From Pseudomonadota bacterium (GTDB taxonomy: Bacteria > Pseudomonadota > Gammaproteobacteria > Burkholderiales > Burkholderiaceae_C): a DNA stretch of 57,839 nucleotides. Positions 47,640 to 55,091 of the stretch are shown here, one piece after another. Each line of letters begins with the position of its first letter. Positions within the stretch are counted from its first letter, which is position 1. Both the position numbers and the translations under genes were made by a program. The notes beneath the pieces were generated by a model. It was not told the origin of the DNA. It was given only the letters and a program-made list of their open reading frames with translations, and ran no database searches. The DNA is taken from assembly GCA_018241895.1 (NCBI GenBank), contig JAFECX010000213.1, forward strand, positions 1 to 57,839, in the 5' to 3' direction.

Positions 47640-49382
47640 TCAGCCCAGGCGGATGTTGTCGTAGTAGGGGATCATGATCTCGCTGTCGGCGGGATGGTCG
47701 GCGCCGACCATCGCCGGCATGCTCGGGTGCATCTGCTCGGGGTCGATGCGCACGTCGATGCAGGTCGGCGCGCCGGCATCCAGCGCGCGGCGCAGCGCCG
47801 GCGCCAGCTCGGCGAGGCGCTCGACGCGCTCGCCGCGGCAGCCGAAGGCCGCCGCCACCGCGTCGTACGGCGTGCCCGGCAGCGTGCTGATCACGCGCTT
47901 GTCGCGGCCGTAGATCAGGTCCTGCCCGTGTGCCGACATGCCCCACATTGCGTTGTCGAGCACCACGGTGACGATGGGCAGCCCGAGGCGCGCCATCGTC
48001 TCGAACTCCTGGATGTGAAAGCCGATCGCGCCGTCGCCGGTGACGAGCACGACCGGCGTGCCCGGATGCGCCAGCGCGGCGCCGATCGCCATGCCCGGTC
48101 CGACGCCCAGACAGCCGTGGTAGCCGGCGCCGATCAGCTGGTGCATGGCATCGACGCGCAGCCCCATGTGCGCCCACGCCGACGCCTCGCCACCGTCGAC
48201 GACGAAGACGGTGCCCGCCGGTGCCGTGTCGGCGATCGCCGCCACCGCGTGGTGCGGATGCACCGGCGTCGCCTGCGGCTCGGCGGGGGCGAAGCCGGCG
48301 CTCACCATGGTCTTGAGCGCCGTCGCGGTGGCGGCCCACTGCGAGCGCTCGGGCCACTTCACTTGGGCGGCGGCGTCGGCGAGCGCGCGCAGCGCCTCGC
48401 GTGCATCGGCCAGCACCGGGATCTTCACTTCGCGCAGGCGGCCGAACTCGCTCGCGTCGAGGTCGATCTGGGCCACCGGCACGTCCGCACCGATCGGCGT
48501 GCCCAGGCGGCCACCACTGAACATGCCCAGCCGCGCGCCCACCACCAGCACCGCATCGGCGCCCGGCTGGCCGCCCATCGCCAGCAGCGACAGCAGCGCG
48601 AAGTCGCGCCCCCACAGCGGGTGCGCATGCGGCAGTGCGCCGTAGCCGTGGCCGCCGCAGAAGACCGGGATGCCGCTGGTCTCGGCGAAGCGCCGCAACT
48701 CCTCCTCGGCGCCGGCGAAGCGCACGCCGTTGCCGACGAACAGCGCCGGGCGCGCGGCCTGGCGCAGCATCGCGATGATGGCCTGCACGTCCTCGGGCGT
48801 CGGCGCCGGCCGCGTGCGCACAGCCAGCCCGCGCGCCGGCTGCACCAGCGCTTCGGCCACCGGCATGTGCACGACGTCGATCGGCACTTCGAGCAGCACC
48901 GGCCCCGGACGCCCGTTGACGCAGGTGCGCACCGCCTGCGCCAGCAGCTCGGGGATGCGCTCGACGTGCGTGACGCGGTGCGCCCACTTCACGCTCGGCA
49001 GCGCCATCGCGATCTGGTCGACGCCGCCTTGCAGCGGATTGGTCTCGACGTCGCGCAGCGGCGGCGAGCTGACGATGAACAGCACCGGGATCGCGTCCAG
49101 GTACGCATTGGTGATGGCGGTGATGGCGTTCGTGAAGCCCGGCCCCGAGGTGACGGCGCACACGCCCAGGCGCCCCGTCGTGCGCGCCCAGGCGTCGGCG
49201 GCGTGCCCGGCCGAGGCCTCGTGCCGGAAGTCGACCAGGCGCAGCCCGTGACGCAGGCAGCTCTGCCAGAACGATTCGAGGTGGCCGCCGTGCAGCGCGA
49301 AGACGTGGTCCACGCCCGCCGCGGCCAGCGTGCGCCCCAGCAGCTCGCCGCCGTCGAGGCGGTGGTTCACCGTGGTCGTCAT
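47640..49382 (-). CDS. ThDP-dependent enzyme, acetolactate synthase-like
   Basis: This 580-residue enzyme has the three domains of the acetolactate synthase/benzoylformate decarboxylase group. The cofactor-activating Glu is in DFRHEASAGHAADAW; SGPGFTNAITAITNAYLDAIPV follows; the ThDP/Mg motif is VTGDGAIGFHIQEFETMARL with VLDNAMWG. True biosynthetic IlvB would adjoin ilvN/ilvC; here the neighbour is an alcohol dehydrogenase, so a catabolic C-C lyase or decarboxylase is more likely (the group also includes oxalyl-CoA decarboxylase and cyclohexane-1,2-dione hydrolase). GAAGGAA precedes ATG 49382. The reaction is not determinable from sequence alone. Confidence 0.9.
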   Translation of the reverse strand: MTTTVNHRLDGGELLGRTLAAAGVDHVFALHGGHLESFWQSCLRHGLRLVDFRHEASAGHAADAWARTTGRLGVCAVTSGPGFTNAITAITNAYLDAIPVLFIVSSPPLRDVETNPLQGGVDQIAMALPSVKWAHRVTHVERIPELLAQAVRTCVNGRPGPVLLEVPIDVVHMPVAEALVQPARGLAVRTRPAPTPEDVQAIIAMLRQAARPALFVGNGVRFAGAEEELRRFAETSGIPVFCGGHGYGALPHAHPLWGRDFALLSLLAMGGQPGADAVLVVGARLGMFSGGRLGTPIGADVPVAQIDLDASEFGRLREVKIPVLADAREALRALADAAAQVKWPERSQWAATATALKTMVSAGFAPAEPQATPVHPHHAVAAIADTAPAGTVFVVDGGEASAWAHMGLRVDAMHQLIGAGYHGCLGVGPGMAIGAALAHPGTPVVLVTGDGAIGFHIQEFETMARLGLPIVTVVLDNAMWGMSAHGQDLIYGRDKRVISTLPGTPYDAVAAAFGCRGERVERLAELAPALRRALDAGAPTCIDVRIDPEQMHPSMPAMVGADHPADSEIMIPYYDNIRLG

Positions 49383-49520
49383 GTGCGATTCCTTCGGTCG
49401 TCGTCCAGGATGGGCCCAAGACTAGCACTGCGCGGCGCCGCCGGGCGACGCGGACGATCGGGCGCCGGGCCTGCGGCCGCGCGCACAGACGAGGCAGCGC
49501 GGGGCGGATGCCTGCGCGCC

Positions 49521-49526
49521 TACACT
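49521..49526 (+). promoter_or_regulatory. Candidate -10 box of purN
   Basis: TACACT ends 10 nt before the purN ATG, implying a leader of only a few bases. No convincing -35 or Shine-Dalgarno is visible in the divergent 154-bp gap. Confidence 0.4.
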
Positions 49527-49536
49527 GCCGGCCGCC

Positions 49537-50163
49537 ATGAAGCGCATCGTGATCCTGATCTCCGGCCGCGGCTCGAACATGCAGGCCATCGTCGAGCGCT
49601 GTGCCGACGACGGCTGGCCGGCCGCGGTGGTGGCGGTGCTCGCCAACCGGCCCCACGCCGCGGGCCTGGCCTACGCCGCGCAGCGGGGCATCGCGACCGC
49701 GGTGGTCGACCACAAGGCTTACGCCGAGCGCGAGGGCTTCGACGCCGCGCTCGCCGCGGCCATCGACCGTCACGTACCCGACCTGGTGGTGCTGGCCGGC
49801 TTCATGCGCATCCTCGGGCCGGCTTTCGTGCGTCGCTACGCGGGGCGGCTGCTCAACATCCATCCCTCGCTGCTGCCGGCGTTTCCGGGGCTGCACACGC
49901 ATCGGCGGGCGCTGGCGGCCGGCTGCAAGGCGGTGGGGGCGACGGTGCATTTCGTGACCCCGGAACTCGACCACGGACCGATCGTCCTGCAAAGCGTCGT
50001 GCCGGTGCGCCCAGGCGACGACGAGGAGCGGCTGGCTGCGCGCGTGCTCGCCACCGAGCACATCATCTACCCGCTGGCGGTGCGCTGGTTCGTCGAGGAC
50101 CGGCTCGAGCTCGACGGCGATCGGGTGCGCCAGCGCGACGGCGCGTCGCAGGTGCTGATGTGA
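49537..50163 (+). CDS. purN: Phosphoribosylglycinamide formyltransferase
   Basis: This 208-residue enzyme transfers formyl from 10-formyltetrahydrofolate to GAR in purine synthesis. Family motifs are VILISGRGSNMQAIV (phosphate-binding loop), VVLAGFMRILGPAFV, the active-site LLNIHPSLLPAFPGLHTH with catalytic Asn-x-His, and GATVHFVTPELDHGPIVLQ with the catalytic Asp. Length fits the family (about 200-215). It diverges from the ThDP enzyme gene, with a -10-like TACACT just upstream and no ribosome binding site. The RNA methyltransferase gene follows by 142 bp. Confidence 0.97.
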   Translation: MKRIVILISGRGSNMQAIVERCADDGWPAAVVAVLANRPHAAGLAYAAQRGIATAVVDHKAYAEREGFDAALAAAIDRHVPDLVVLAGFMRILGPAFVRRYAGRLLNIHPSLLPAFPGLHTHRRALAAGCKAVGATVHFVTPELDHGPIVLQSVVPVRPGDDEERLAARVLATEHIIYPLAVRWFVEDRLELDGDRVRQRDGASQVLM

Positions 50164-50305
50164 CGCAGCGGGTGCCGGTGTGACTGCGCAGCCCGTCGCT
50201 GCGAGCGTGCGGCGCGTGCGTACGTCACCCGGCGCGACGCTGTGCAACGCGCCCGGCCCTTCGAAGCTGCGCCCGATCGTCCGCCGCTAGCGGCACCGAC
50301 CCCTC

Positions 50306-51565
50306 ATGCATCCGAACGCCCTGCTCGACCTCGCGACCGAGTTGCTGCGCAGCGTGCTGCGCTTCGAGCAGCCCGCCGATGCCGTGGTGTCGGCGTTCTT
50401 CCGTCGCCATCGCGCGCTCGGTGCGCGCGAGCGCCACGCGCTGGCCGAGACGACCTATGCCGTGCTGCGCGAGCGCCTCGTGCTGCAGCACCTGGCGCAA
50501 AGCGGCAGCGGCGCGCTCGAGCGGCGGCTGGCGCTGCTGGCATGGCAGGGCGAACGCGGTGCGCACGATCGGGTGCTCGCCGCGAACGAACGGCAATGGC
50601 TGGCGGCGGTGCAGGCCGTCGATCGCGCGAGCCTGCCCGAGAAGCTGCGCCACAACCTGCCCGACTGGCTGGCCGCTGTGCTGAAGGCCGAACTCGGCGA
50701 CGAGTTCTGGCCGCTGGTGCGCGCGCTGCAGCACAGCGCCCCGCTGGACCTGCGCGTCAACACCTTGAAGGCGCGGCGTGACGAGGTGCGTGCGGCGCTG
50801 GCCGTCGCCGGCATCGCCGCCGCGCCGACGCCGTATTCGCCGTGGGGGCTGCGCGTCGAGGGCAAGCCGGCGCTCACGCGGCTCGAACTCTTCGCGAGCG
50901 GCGCGATCGAGGTGCAGGACGAAGGCAGCCAGCTGCTGGCGCTGCTCACCGATGCACATCGCGGCGAGATGGTGGTCGACTTCTGCGCCGGCGCCGGCGG
51001 CAAGACGCTGGCGCTCGGCGCGGCCATGCGCAACACCGGGCGCCTGTACGCGTTCGACGTCTCCGGTCATCGGCTGGCGGCGCTCGGGCCGCGCCTGGCG
51101 CGCAGCGGCCTGTCGAACGTGTACCCCGTGCAGATCGCGCACGAGCGCGACGAGCGCGTCAAGCGTCTGGCCGGCAAGATCCAGCGCGTGCTCGTCGACG
51201 CGCCGTGCTCGGGGCTGGGCACGCTGCGGCGCAATCCCGATCTGAAATGGCGCCAGTCGCCGCGCTCGCTGGCCGAACTGCAGGCCAAGCAGCAGGCGAT
51301 CCTGGCGGCGGCGGCGCGGATGCTCGCGCCCGGCGGCCGCCTCGTCTACGCCACCTGCAGCCTGCTGCGCGCCGAGAACGAGGACGTGAGCGCGGGCTTC
51401 GACGCGCAGGCGGGGCGTGAATTCGAGCGCCTGCCGGTGGCGCCGCTGCTCGAGGCGGTGGGCGTGGCCGATGCCGGCCAGCTCGCCCCCGGCGGCGAGC
51501 TGCGGCTGTGGCCGCACCGCCATCGCACCGACGGCTTCTACGCCTGCGTCTGGCGCCGGCGCTGA
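50306..51565 (+). CDS. RsmB-like 16S rRNA (cytosine-C5) methyltransferase
   Basis: The 419-residue product has an N-terminal NusB-like helical domain (about residues 1-120) and a C-terminal Rossmann methyltransferase domain of the RsmB/RsmF group. Motif I is VVDFCAGAGGKTLALGAAM; motif IV with C301 is VDAPCSGLGTLRRNPD and motif VI with the catalytic C351 is VYATCSLLRAENED. It probably methylates C967 of 16S rRNA, although RsmF-type specificity cannot be excluded; the size (429 in E. coli RsmB) supports RsmB. Two in-frame GC-rich leader codons precede ATG 50306. It converges on the HiPIP gene. Confidence 0.92.
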   Translation: MHPNALLDLATELLRSVLRFEQPADAVVSAFFRRHRALGARERHALAETTYAVLRERLVLQHLAQSGSGALERRLALLAWQGERGAHDRVLAANERQWLAAVQAVDRASLPEKLRHNLPDWLAAVLKAELGDEFWPLVRALQHSAPLDLRVNTLKARRDEVRAALAVAGIAAAPTPYSPWGLRVEGKPALTRLELFASGAIEVQDEGSQLLALLTDAHRGEMVVDFCAGAGGKTLALGAAMRNTGRLYAFDVSGHRLAALGPRLARSGLSNVYPVQIAHERDERVKRLAGKIQRVLVDAPCSGLGTLRRNPDLKWRQSPRSLAELQAKQQAILAAAARMLAPGGRLVYATCSLLRAENEDVSAGFDAQAGREFERLPVAPLLEAVGVADAGQLAPGGELRLWPHRHRTDGFYACVWRRR

Positions 51566-51779
51566 AGCAGCAGCAGCGCAGGGGCTGCGCAGGGGCCGAA
51601 GCCCCCGCATGCCGAACCGCATGCGCCGCGGCCGCGCAACGTGCGCGCGGCCAGCGCCGCACGGTGCTGCCGCGGCGAAACGAACCCGCTGCGCGGCAGG
51701 CGCGCCGCGCGGATGTGTCCTGCTGCGGGATGGGCGTGCGCGGCACGAGCCGTGCACGGCGCCGCTCTGCAGGCGTGCC

Positions 51780-52091
51780 TCAGCCGGGCTTCTTGCTGTA
51801 GGCGCTGCACCAGCCCGTGGCCGCAACCCGCTTGCCCGGGTACAGCGGGCACGGGCCGGAGGTGTCGGTGGCCTTGCCCTGGAACAGAACGCAGTTGCCG
51901 CAATGCTCGCCGGCTGCCCAGTTCTTGTACTTCGCCTTGTCCGCGCGGCTGGCGTCGGAAACGTAGCCCAGCAGCACGGCCTGCGCGTCCTTCTCGCTCA
52001 CCATGTCGGACTGGGCGAAGGCGGTGGGCACCTCGAACAGCGCGGCGCCGGCCGCGGGGACGATCTGGATGAATCGACGGCGAGATGTCAC
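51780..52091 (-). CDS. High-potential iron-sulfur protein (HiPIP)
   Basis: This small periplasmic electron carrier of 103 residues has a Tat-type signal (TSRRRFIQIVPAAGAALFEV) ending near AFA. The mature part has the HiPIP ligands C-x2-C ... C ... C in HCGNCVLFQGKATDTSGPC and GWCSAYSKKPG, with the family tyrosine/tryptophan environment (YKNWAAGE). HiPIPs carry electrons between bc1 complexes and reaction centres or oxidases. The start is GTG 52091: AGGAGG lies 6 nt upstream on the minus strand and the Tat motif begins two codons later. No ATG fits. It is monocistronic, downstream of the leftward NUDIX gene. Confidence 0.94.
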   Translation of the reverse strand: MTSRRRFIQIVPAAGAALFEVPTAFAQSDMVSEKDAQAVLLGYVSDASRADKAKYKNWAAGEHCGNCVLFQGKATDTSGPCPLYPGKRVAATGWCSAYSKKPG

Positions 52092-52239
52092 GGCAAGCCT
52101 CCTGGTGGTTGCGGGACGATGCGCGCGATGGCGCGGAGGATCCCGATCTAACGCCGCGCGGGGCGGCCGTGCCGACACGCCGCTACAGAGCCCGCGGCGC
52201 GCGCATGGGCATATGGATGCCGCGGTGTGCGGCGGCGCG

Positions 52240-52785
52240 TCAGCCGACGTCGCCCACGTGCACGTCGAAGCGCCCGGCGCGACGGTCGGCGAAGTAGTGC
52301 TCGAGTGTCTGGCGCACGGTGCGAAAGGCGATGCGGTCCCAGGGCAGGTCGTCCTCGCGGAACAGGCGCGCCTCGATCGTCTCGGGCCCCGGTGCGAGTC
52401 CGGTGTCGAGCATCCGCGCCAGGTAGAAGAGGTGCAGCTGACCGACGCGCACGACGTTGAGTACCGTGAACAGGGCGCCGAGTTCGATGTTCGCACCGGC
52501 CTCCTCCACGGTCTCGCGGCGTGCGCCGTCGGCCGTGCTCTCGCCGAGCTCGAGAAACCCTGCCGGCAGCGTCCACAGGCCGTAGCGCGGCTCGATGTTG
52601 CGCCGGCACAGCAGTACCAGCTCGCCCCACACCGGCACCGTGCCGACGACGTTGATCGGGTTCTCGTAGTGGATCTCGCCGCAGGCGGTGCACACCGCGC
52701 GCTCGCGGTTGTCGCCTTCGGGCACCCGGTACTCGACGCGCGCGCCACAGCGGCGGCAGTGCTGGATGCGGCGATGCTCGAACAT
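52240..52785 (-). CDS. NUDIX hydrolase with N-terminal zinc ribbon
   Basis: In this 181-residue protein, residues 1-45 form a zinc ribbon (CRRCGARVEYR and VCTACGEIHYENP, two CxxC knuckles). The NUDIX box follows in GFLELGESTADGARRETVEE ending AGA, fitting Gx5Ex7REUxEExGU. Proteins with the zinc ribbon plus NUDIX layout act on NADH-like or nucleotide diphosphate compounds; NudC-like activity is possible, but the protein is shorter than NudC. ATG 52785 is chosen since family proteins begin just before the first CxxC. A -10-like TACACT ends 6 nt before this ATG, suggesting a leaderless mRNA. Confidence 0.92.
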   Translation of the reverse strand: MFEHRRIQHCRRCGARVEYRVPEGDNRERAVCTACGEIHYENPINVVGTVPVWGELVLLCRRNIEPRYGLWTLPAGFLELGESTADGARRETVEEAGANIELGALFTVLNVVRVGQLHLFYLARMLDTGLAPGPETIEARLFREDDLPWDRIAFRTVRQTLEHYFADRRAGRFDVHVGDVG

Positions 52786-52791
52786 CGGATC

Positions 52792-52797
52792 AGTGTA
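52792..52797 (-). promoter_or_regulatory. Candidate -10 box of NUDIX gene
   Basis: TACACT on the minus strand, separated by exactly 6 nt from the ATG at 52785, the same spacing as the imuA -10 and its GTG. Transcription would begin at or next to the A of the ATG. Confidence 0.45.
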
Positions 52798-52856
52798 GCG
52801 GCGCGGCCCCGGCAGGCATGCCGTGGCATGATGGCCGCTGCCTTCGGAGCCCACGC

Positions 52857-53549
52857 ATGAGTCATGTCCTTGCGCCTGCGGTCACACCGGTCGTGCCGGT
52901 GGTCGGCGGCGGCACGTTTGCCGTGCATCGCATCTACTGCGTCGGCCGCAACTACGCCGAGCATGCGCGCGAGATGGGACACAGCGAGCGCGAGCCGCCG
53001 TTCTTCTTTCTCAAGCCCGCCGATGCAGTGGTGCCGGTGCCCTTCGGCGAGACCGGCACCATCGACTATCCGAGCGCGACGGCGGACCTGCAGCACGAGG
53101 TCGAGCTGGTCGTCGCCATCGGCACGGGCGGGCACGATATCGGCGCCGCCGAGGCGATGGGCCATGTCTGGGGCTACGCCGTGGGTCTGGACATGACGCG
53201 GCGCGACCGCCAGAGCGAGATGAAGAAGCAGGGCCGCCCGTGGGAGATCGGCAAGGCCTTCGAGCAGTCGGCGCCGATCTCGCCGATCGTCCCCATTGCG
53301 CGCAGCGGCGCGCTCGCCCGGGGCGCGATCACGCTCGAGGTCAACAGCCAGCCGCGCCAGAAGGGCGACCTGTCCGATCTGATCTGGAACGTCGCCGAGA
53401 TCATCGGGCAGCTCTCGCGCGCGTGGACGCTGCAGCCGGGCGACCTCGTCTACACCGGCACGCCGGCCGGTGTGGGCACCGTGGTGCGCGGCGACGTGAT
53501 GCAGGCGAGCATCGCTGGCGTGGGCACGCTGCGCGTCGCGGTGCGCTGA
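52857..53549 (+). CDS. Fumarylacetoacetate hydrolase family protein, probable fumarylpyruvate hydrolase
   Basis: This 230-residue FAH-fold enzyme shows IYCVGRNYAEHAREMG at the N-terminus, FFFLKPADAVVPV, the metal-binding Glu set in LQHEVELVVAIGTGG, and GYAVGLDMTRRDRQSEMKKQGR. LVYTGTPAGVGTV holds the C-terminal loop. The short form with DMTRRDRQ is typical of fumarylpyruvate hydrolases (NagK-like), which split fumarylpyruvate to fumarate and pyruvate in gentisate breakdown. The next gene is a zeta-type glutathione transferase, the partner isomerase. ATG 52857 has CGGAG upstream. The ring-cleavage enzyme lies at 19 kb. Confidence 0.9.
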   Translation: MSHVLAPAVTPVVPVVGGGTFAVHRIYCVGRNYAEHAREMGHSEREPPFFFLKPADAVVPVPFGETGTIDYPSATADLQHEVELVVAIGTGGHDIGAAEAMGHVWGYAVGLDMTRRDRQSEMKKQGRPWEIGKAFEQSAPISPIVPIARSGALARGAITLEVNSQPRQKGDLSDLIWNVAEIIGQLSRAWTLQPGDLVYTGTPAGVGTVVRGDVMQASIAGVGTLRVAVR

Positions 53550-53580
53550 GCCTGCGGCGGCACCACGGGGCGCGGTCGTG

Positions 53581-54213
53581 ATGGAGCTCTACAACTACTG
53601 GCGCAGCTCGGCGTCGTACCGCGTGCGCATCGCGCTCGCGCTCAAGGGACTGGACTGCACCTACCGGCCGGTGCACCTGGCGCACAACGAGCAGTTCGGC
53701 GAGAGCTACGCCGCGCTGTCGCCGACGCGCCTCGTGCCGCTGCTGCGCGACGGCGACAAGGTGCTGTGGCAGTCGCTGGCCATCATCGAGTACCTGGACG
53801 AGACGCACCCCGAGCCGCCGCTGCTGCCGGCCGATGCCGCGGCGCGCGCGCGCGTGCGCGCGCTGGCCTATGACGTGGCGTGCGAGATCCACCCGCTGAA
53901 CAACCTGCGCGTGCTGCGCTACCTCGTGCACGAGCTCGACGTGAGCGAGGCGGACAAGAACCGCTGGTACCGGCACTGGGTCGAAAGCGGGCTCGAGTCG
54001 GTCGAGCGCCAGCTGGCGCTGGCTCCGGCGACCTACTGCCACGGCGAGCGCCCGACGCTGGCCGACTGCGCGCTCGTGCCACAGATCTTCAACGCCAGGC
54101 GTTTCGACTGCCGCACCGATCACGTGCCGCACGTGATGCGCGTCTTCGACGCCTGCATGAAGCTCGACGCATTCGAACGCACGCGCCCCGAGGCCTGCCC
54201 GGACGCCGAATGA
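53581..54213 (+). CDS. Maleylacetoacetate/maleylpyruvate isomerase (zeta-class GST)
   Basis: This 210-residue glutathione transferase-fold protein has the zeta signature NYWRSSASYRVRIALALKG with the catalytic serine pair. ALSPTRLVPLL and LWQSLAIIEYLDETHPEPPLL (glutathione site, with Gln-Ser) follow, then EIHPLNNLRVLRYL and ATYCHGERPTLADCALVPQIF. It isomerises maleylpyruvate or maleylacetoacetate to the fumaryl form with glutathione. Its place 31 bp after the FAH-type hydrolase and the presence of gentisate dioxygenase elsewhere favour maleylpyruvate. GTG 53578 directly precedes ATG 53581. It overlaps the next gene by 4 bp. Confidence 0.93.
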   Translation: MELYNYWRSSASYRVRIALALKGLDCTYRPVHLAHNEQFGESYAALSPTRLVPLLRDGDKVLWQSLAIIEYLDETHPEPPLLPADAAARARVRALAYDVACEIHPLNNLRVLRYLVHELDVSEADKNRWYRHWVESGLESVERQLALAPATYCHGERPTLADCALVPQIFNARRFDCRTDHVPHVMRVFDACMKLDAFERTRPEACPDAE

Positions 54214-55040
54214 CGGTGCCGCGGCGCGTGCCCATGGTCCGGCCGGAGGGGTCCGACGGGGCCGATGGACCCGTTCGAGCCGGCGCGTCGGACTGGCCCG
54301 AGTGGCCCTCGGCGCAGGTCGGTGCGTTCATGAGCACACGTGCCGGCGGCGTGAGCGCCGCGCCCTGGGCGAGCCTGAACCTCGGTCGATCGGTCGGCGA
54401 CGCGCCCGAGGCGGTGGCCGAGAACCGGCGCCGCTTCGTGGCCCGCCTCGACGGTGCCCGGCCCGTGTGGCTGCGCCAGGTGCATGGCGTCGACGTGCTG
54501 CGGCTGGACGCGCACACGCCCGAGCACCCCGACGCCGCGGCCGACGGCGCCTGGAGCAGCGAGCGCGGCGTCGCCTGCGTCGTCAGCTGCGCCGACTGCA
54601 TGCCGGTGCTGATGGTGTCGCTCGACGGCGGTGTGGTCGGTGCCGCGCATGCCGGCTGGCGCGGGCTGGCCGCGGGCGTCGTCGAGTCGCTGCTCGACGC
54701 GATGTGTCGCGGCTCGCGCCGCTCGCCCGCCGACTTCGCGGCCTGGCTGGGGCCTTGCATCGGCGCGCGGCACTTCGAGGTCGGGGCCGAGGTGCTGCGT
54801 GCGTTCGGTGTCGATGCCCGGGCGGCCGACAGCGCGCACTTCGCCTACGCACCGCGCGCCGACGGCGCCCCGCGCTGGCGTGCCGACCTTGCCGGCCTGG
54901 CAAGCGAGCGGCTCGAGACGGCGGGTGTGCGCGCGCTCAGGCGCAGCGGCGAGTGCACGTACGCCGACGCGTCGCGCTACTTTTCCTATCGACGCGACGG
55001 CGCCACCGGACGCATGGCTGCGGCGATCTGGCGCCGCTGA
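54210..55040 (+). CDS. YfiH/PgeF family protein (polyphenol oxidase / purine nucleoside phosphorylase type)
   Basis: This 276-residue protein of the DUF152/laccase-like family has AFMSTRAGGVSAAPWASLNLG, VWLRQVHGVDVLRLD (first His), VVSCADCMPVLM (the Cys), VGAAHAGWRGLAAGVVE (second His) and LGPCIGARHFEVG. Recent work on the family shows a purine nucleoside phosphorylase/adenosine deaminase activity and a role in peptidoglycan precursor editing (PgeF). It is usually placed next to rluD; here it overlaps the isomerase gene by 4 bp instead. The start at ATG 54210 adds a poorly conserved leader of 40 residues; ATG 54234 is possible. Confidence 0.92.
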   Translation: MTVPRRVPMVRPEGSDGADGPVRAGASDWPEWPSAQVGAFMSTRAGGVSAAPWASLNLGRSVGDAPEAVAENRRRFVARLDGARPVWLRQVHGVDVLRLDAHTPEHPDAAADGAWSSERGVACVVSCADCMPVLMVSLDGGVVGAAHAGWRGLAAGVVESLLDAMCRGSRRSPADFAAWLGPCIGARHFEVGAEVLRAFGVDARAADSAHFAYAPRADGAPRWRADLAGLASERLETAGVRALRRSGECTYADASRYFSYRRDGATGRMAAAIWRR

Positions 55041-55091
55041 GGGCGCGGGTGCCCATGGCGCCGCCTGCGCACCACCGTGCGCGCGCGGCGG

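Noticed and set aside
47640..49382. Biosynthetic acetolactate synthase (ilvB)
   Set aside because: No regulatory subunit or ilvC follows, and the operon contains dehydrogenase and luciferase-like genes instead.
45999..50183. 1394-residue plus-strand open frame
   Set aside because: It is antisense to four clearly recognised minus-strand genes and has no domain pattern.
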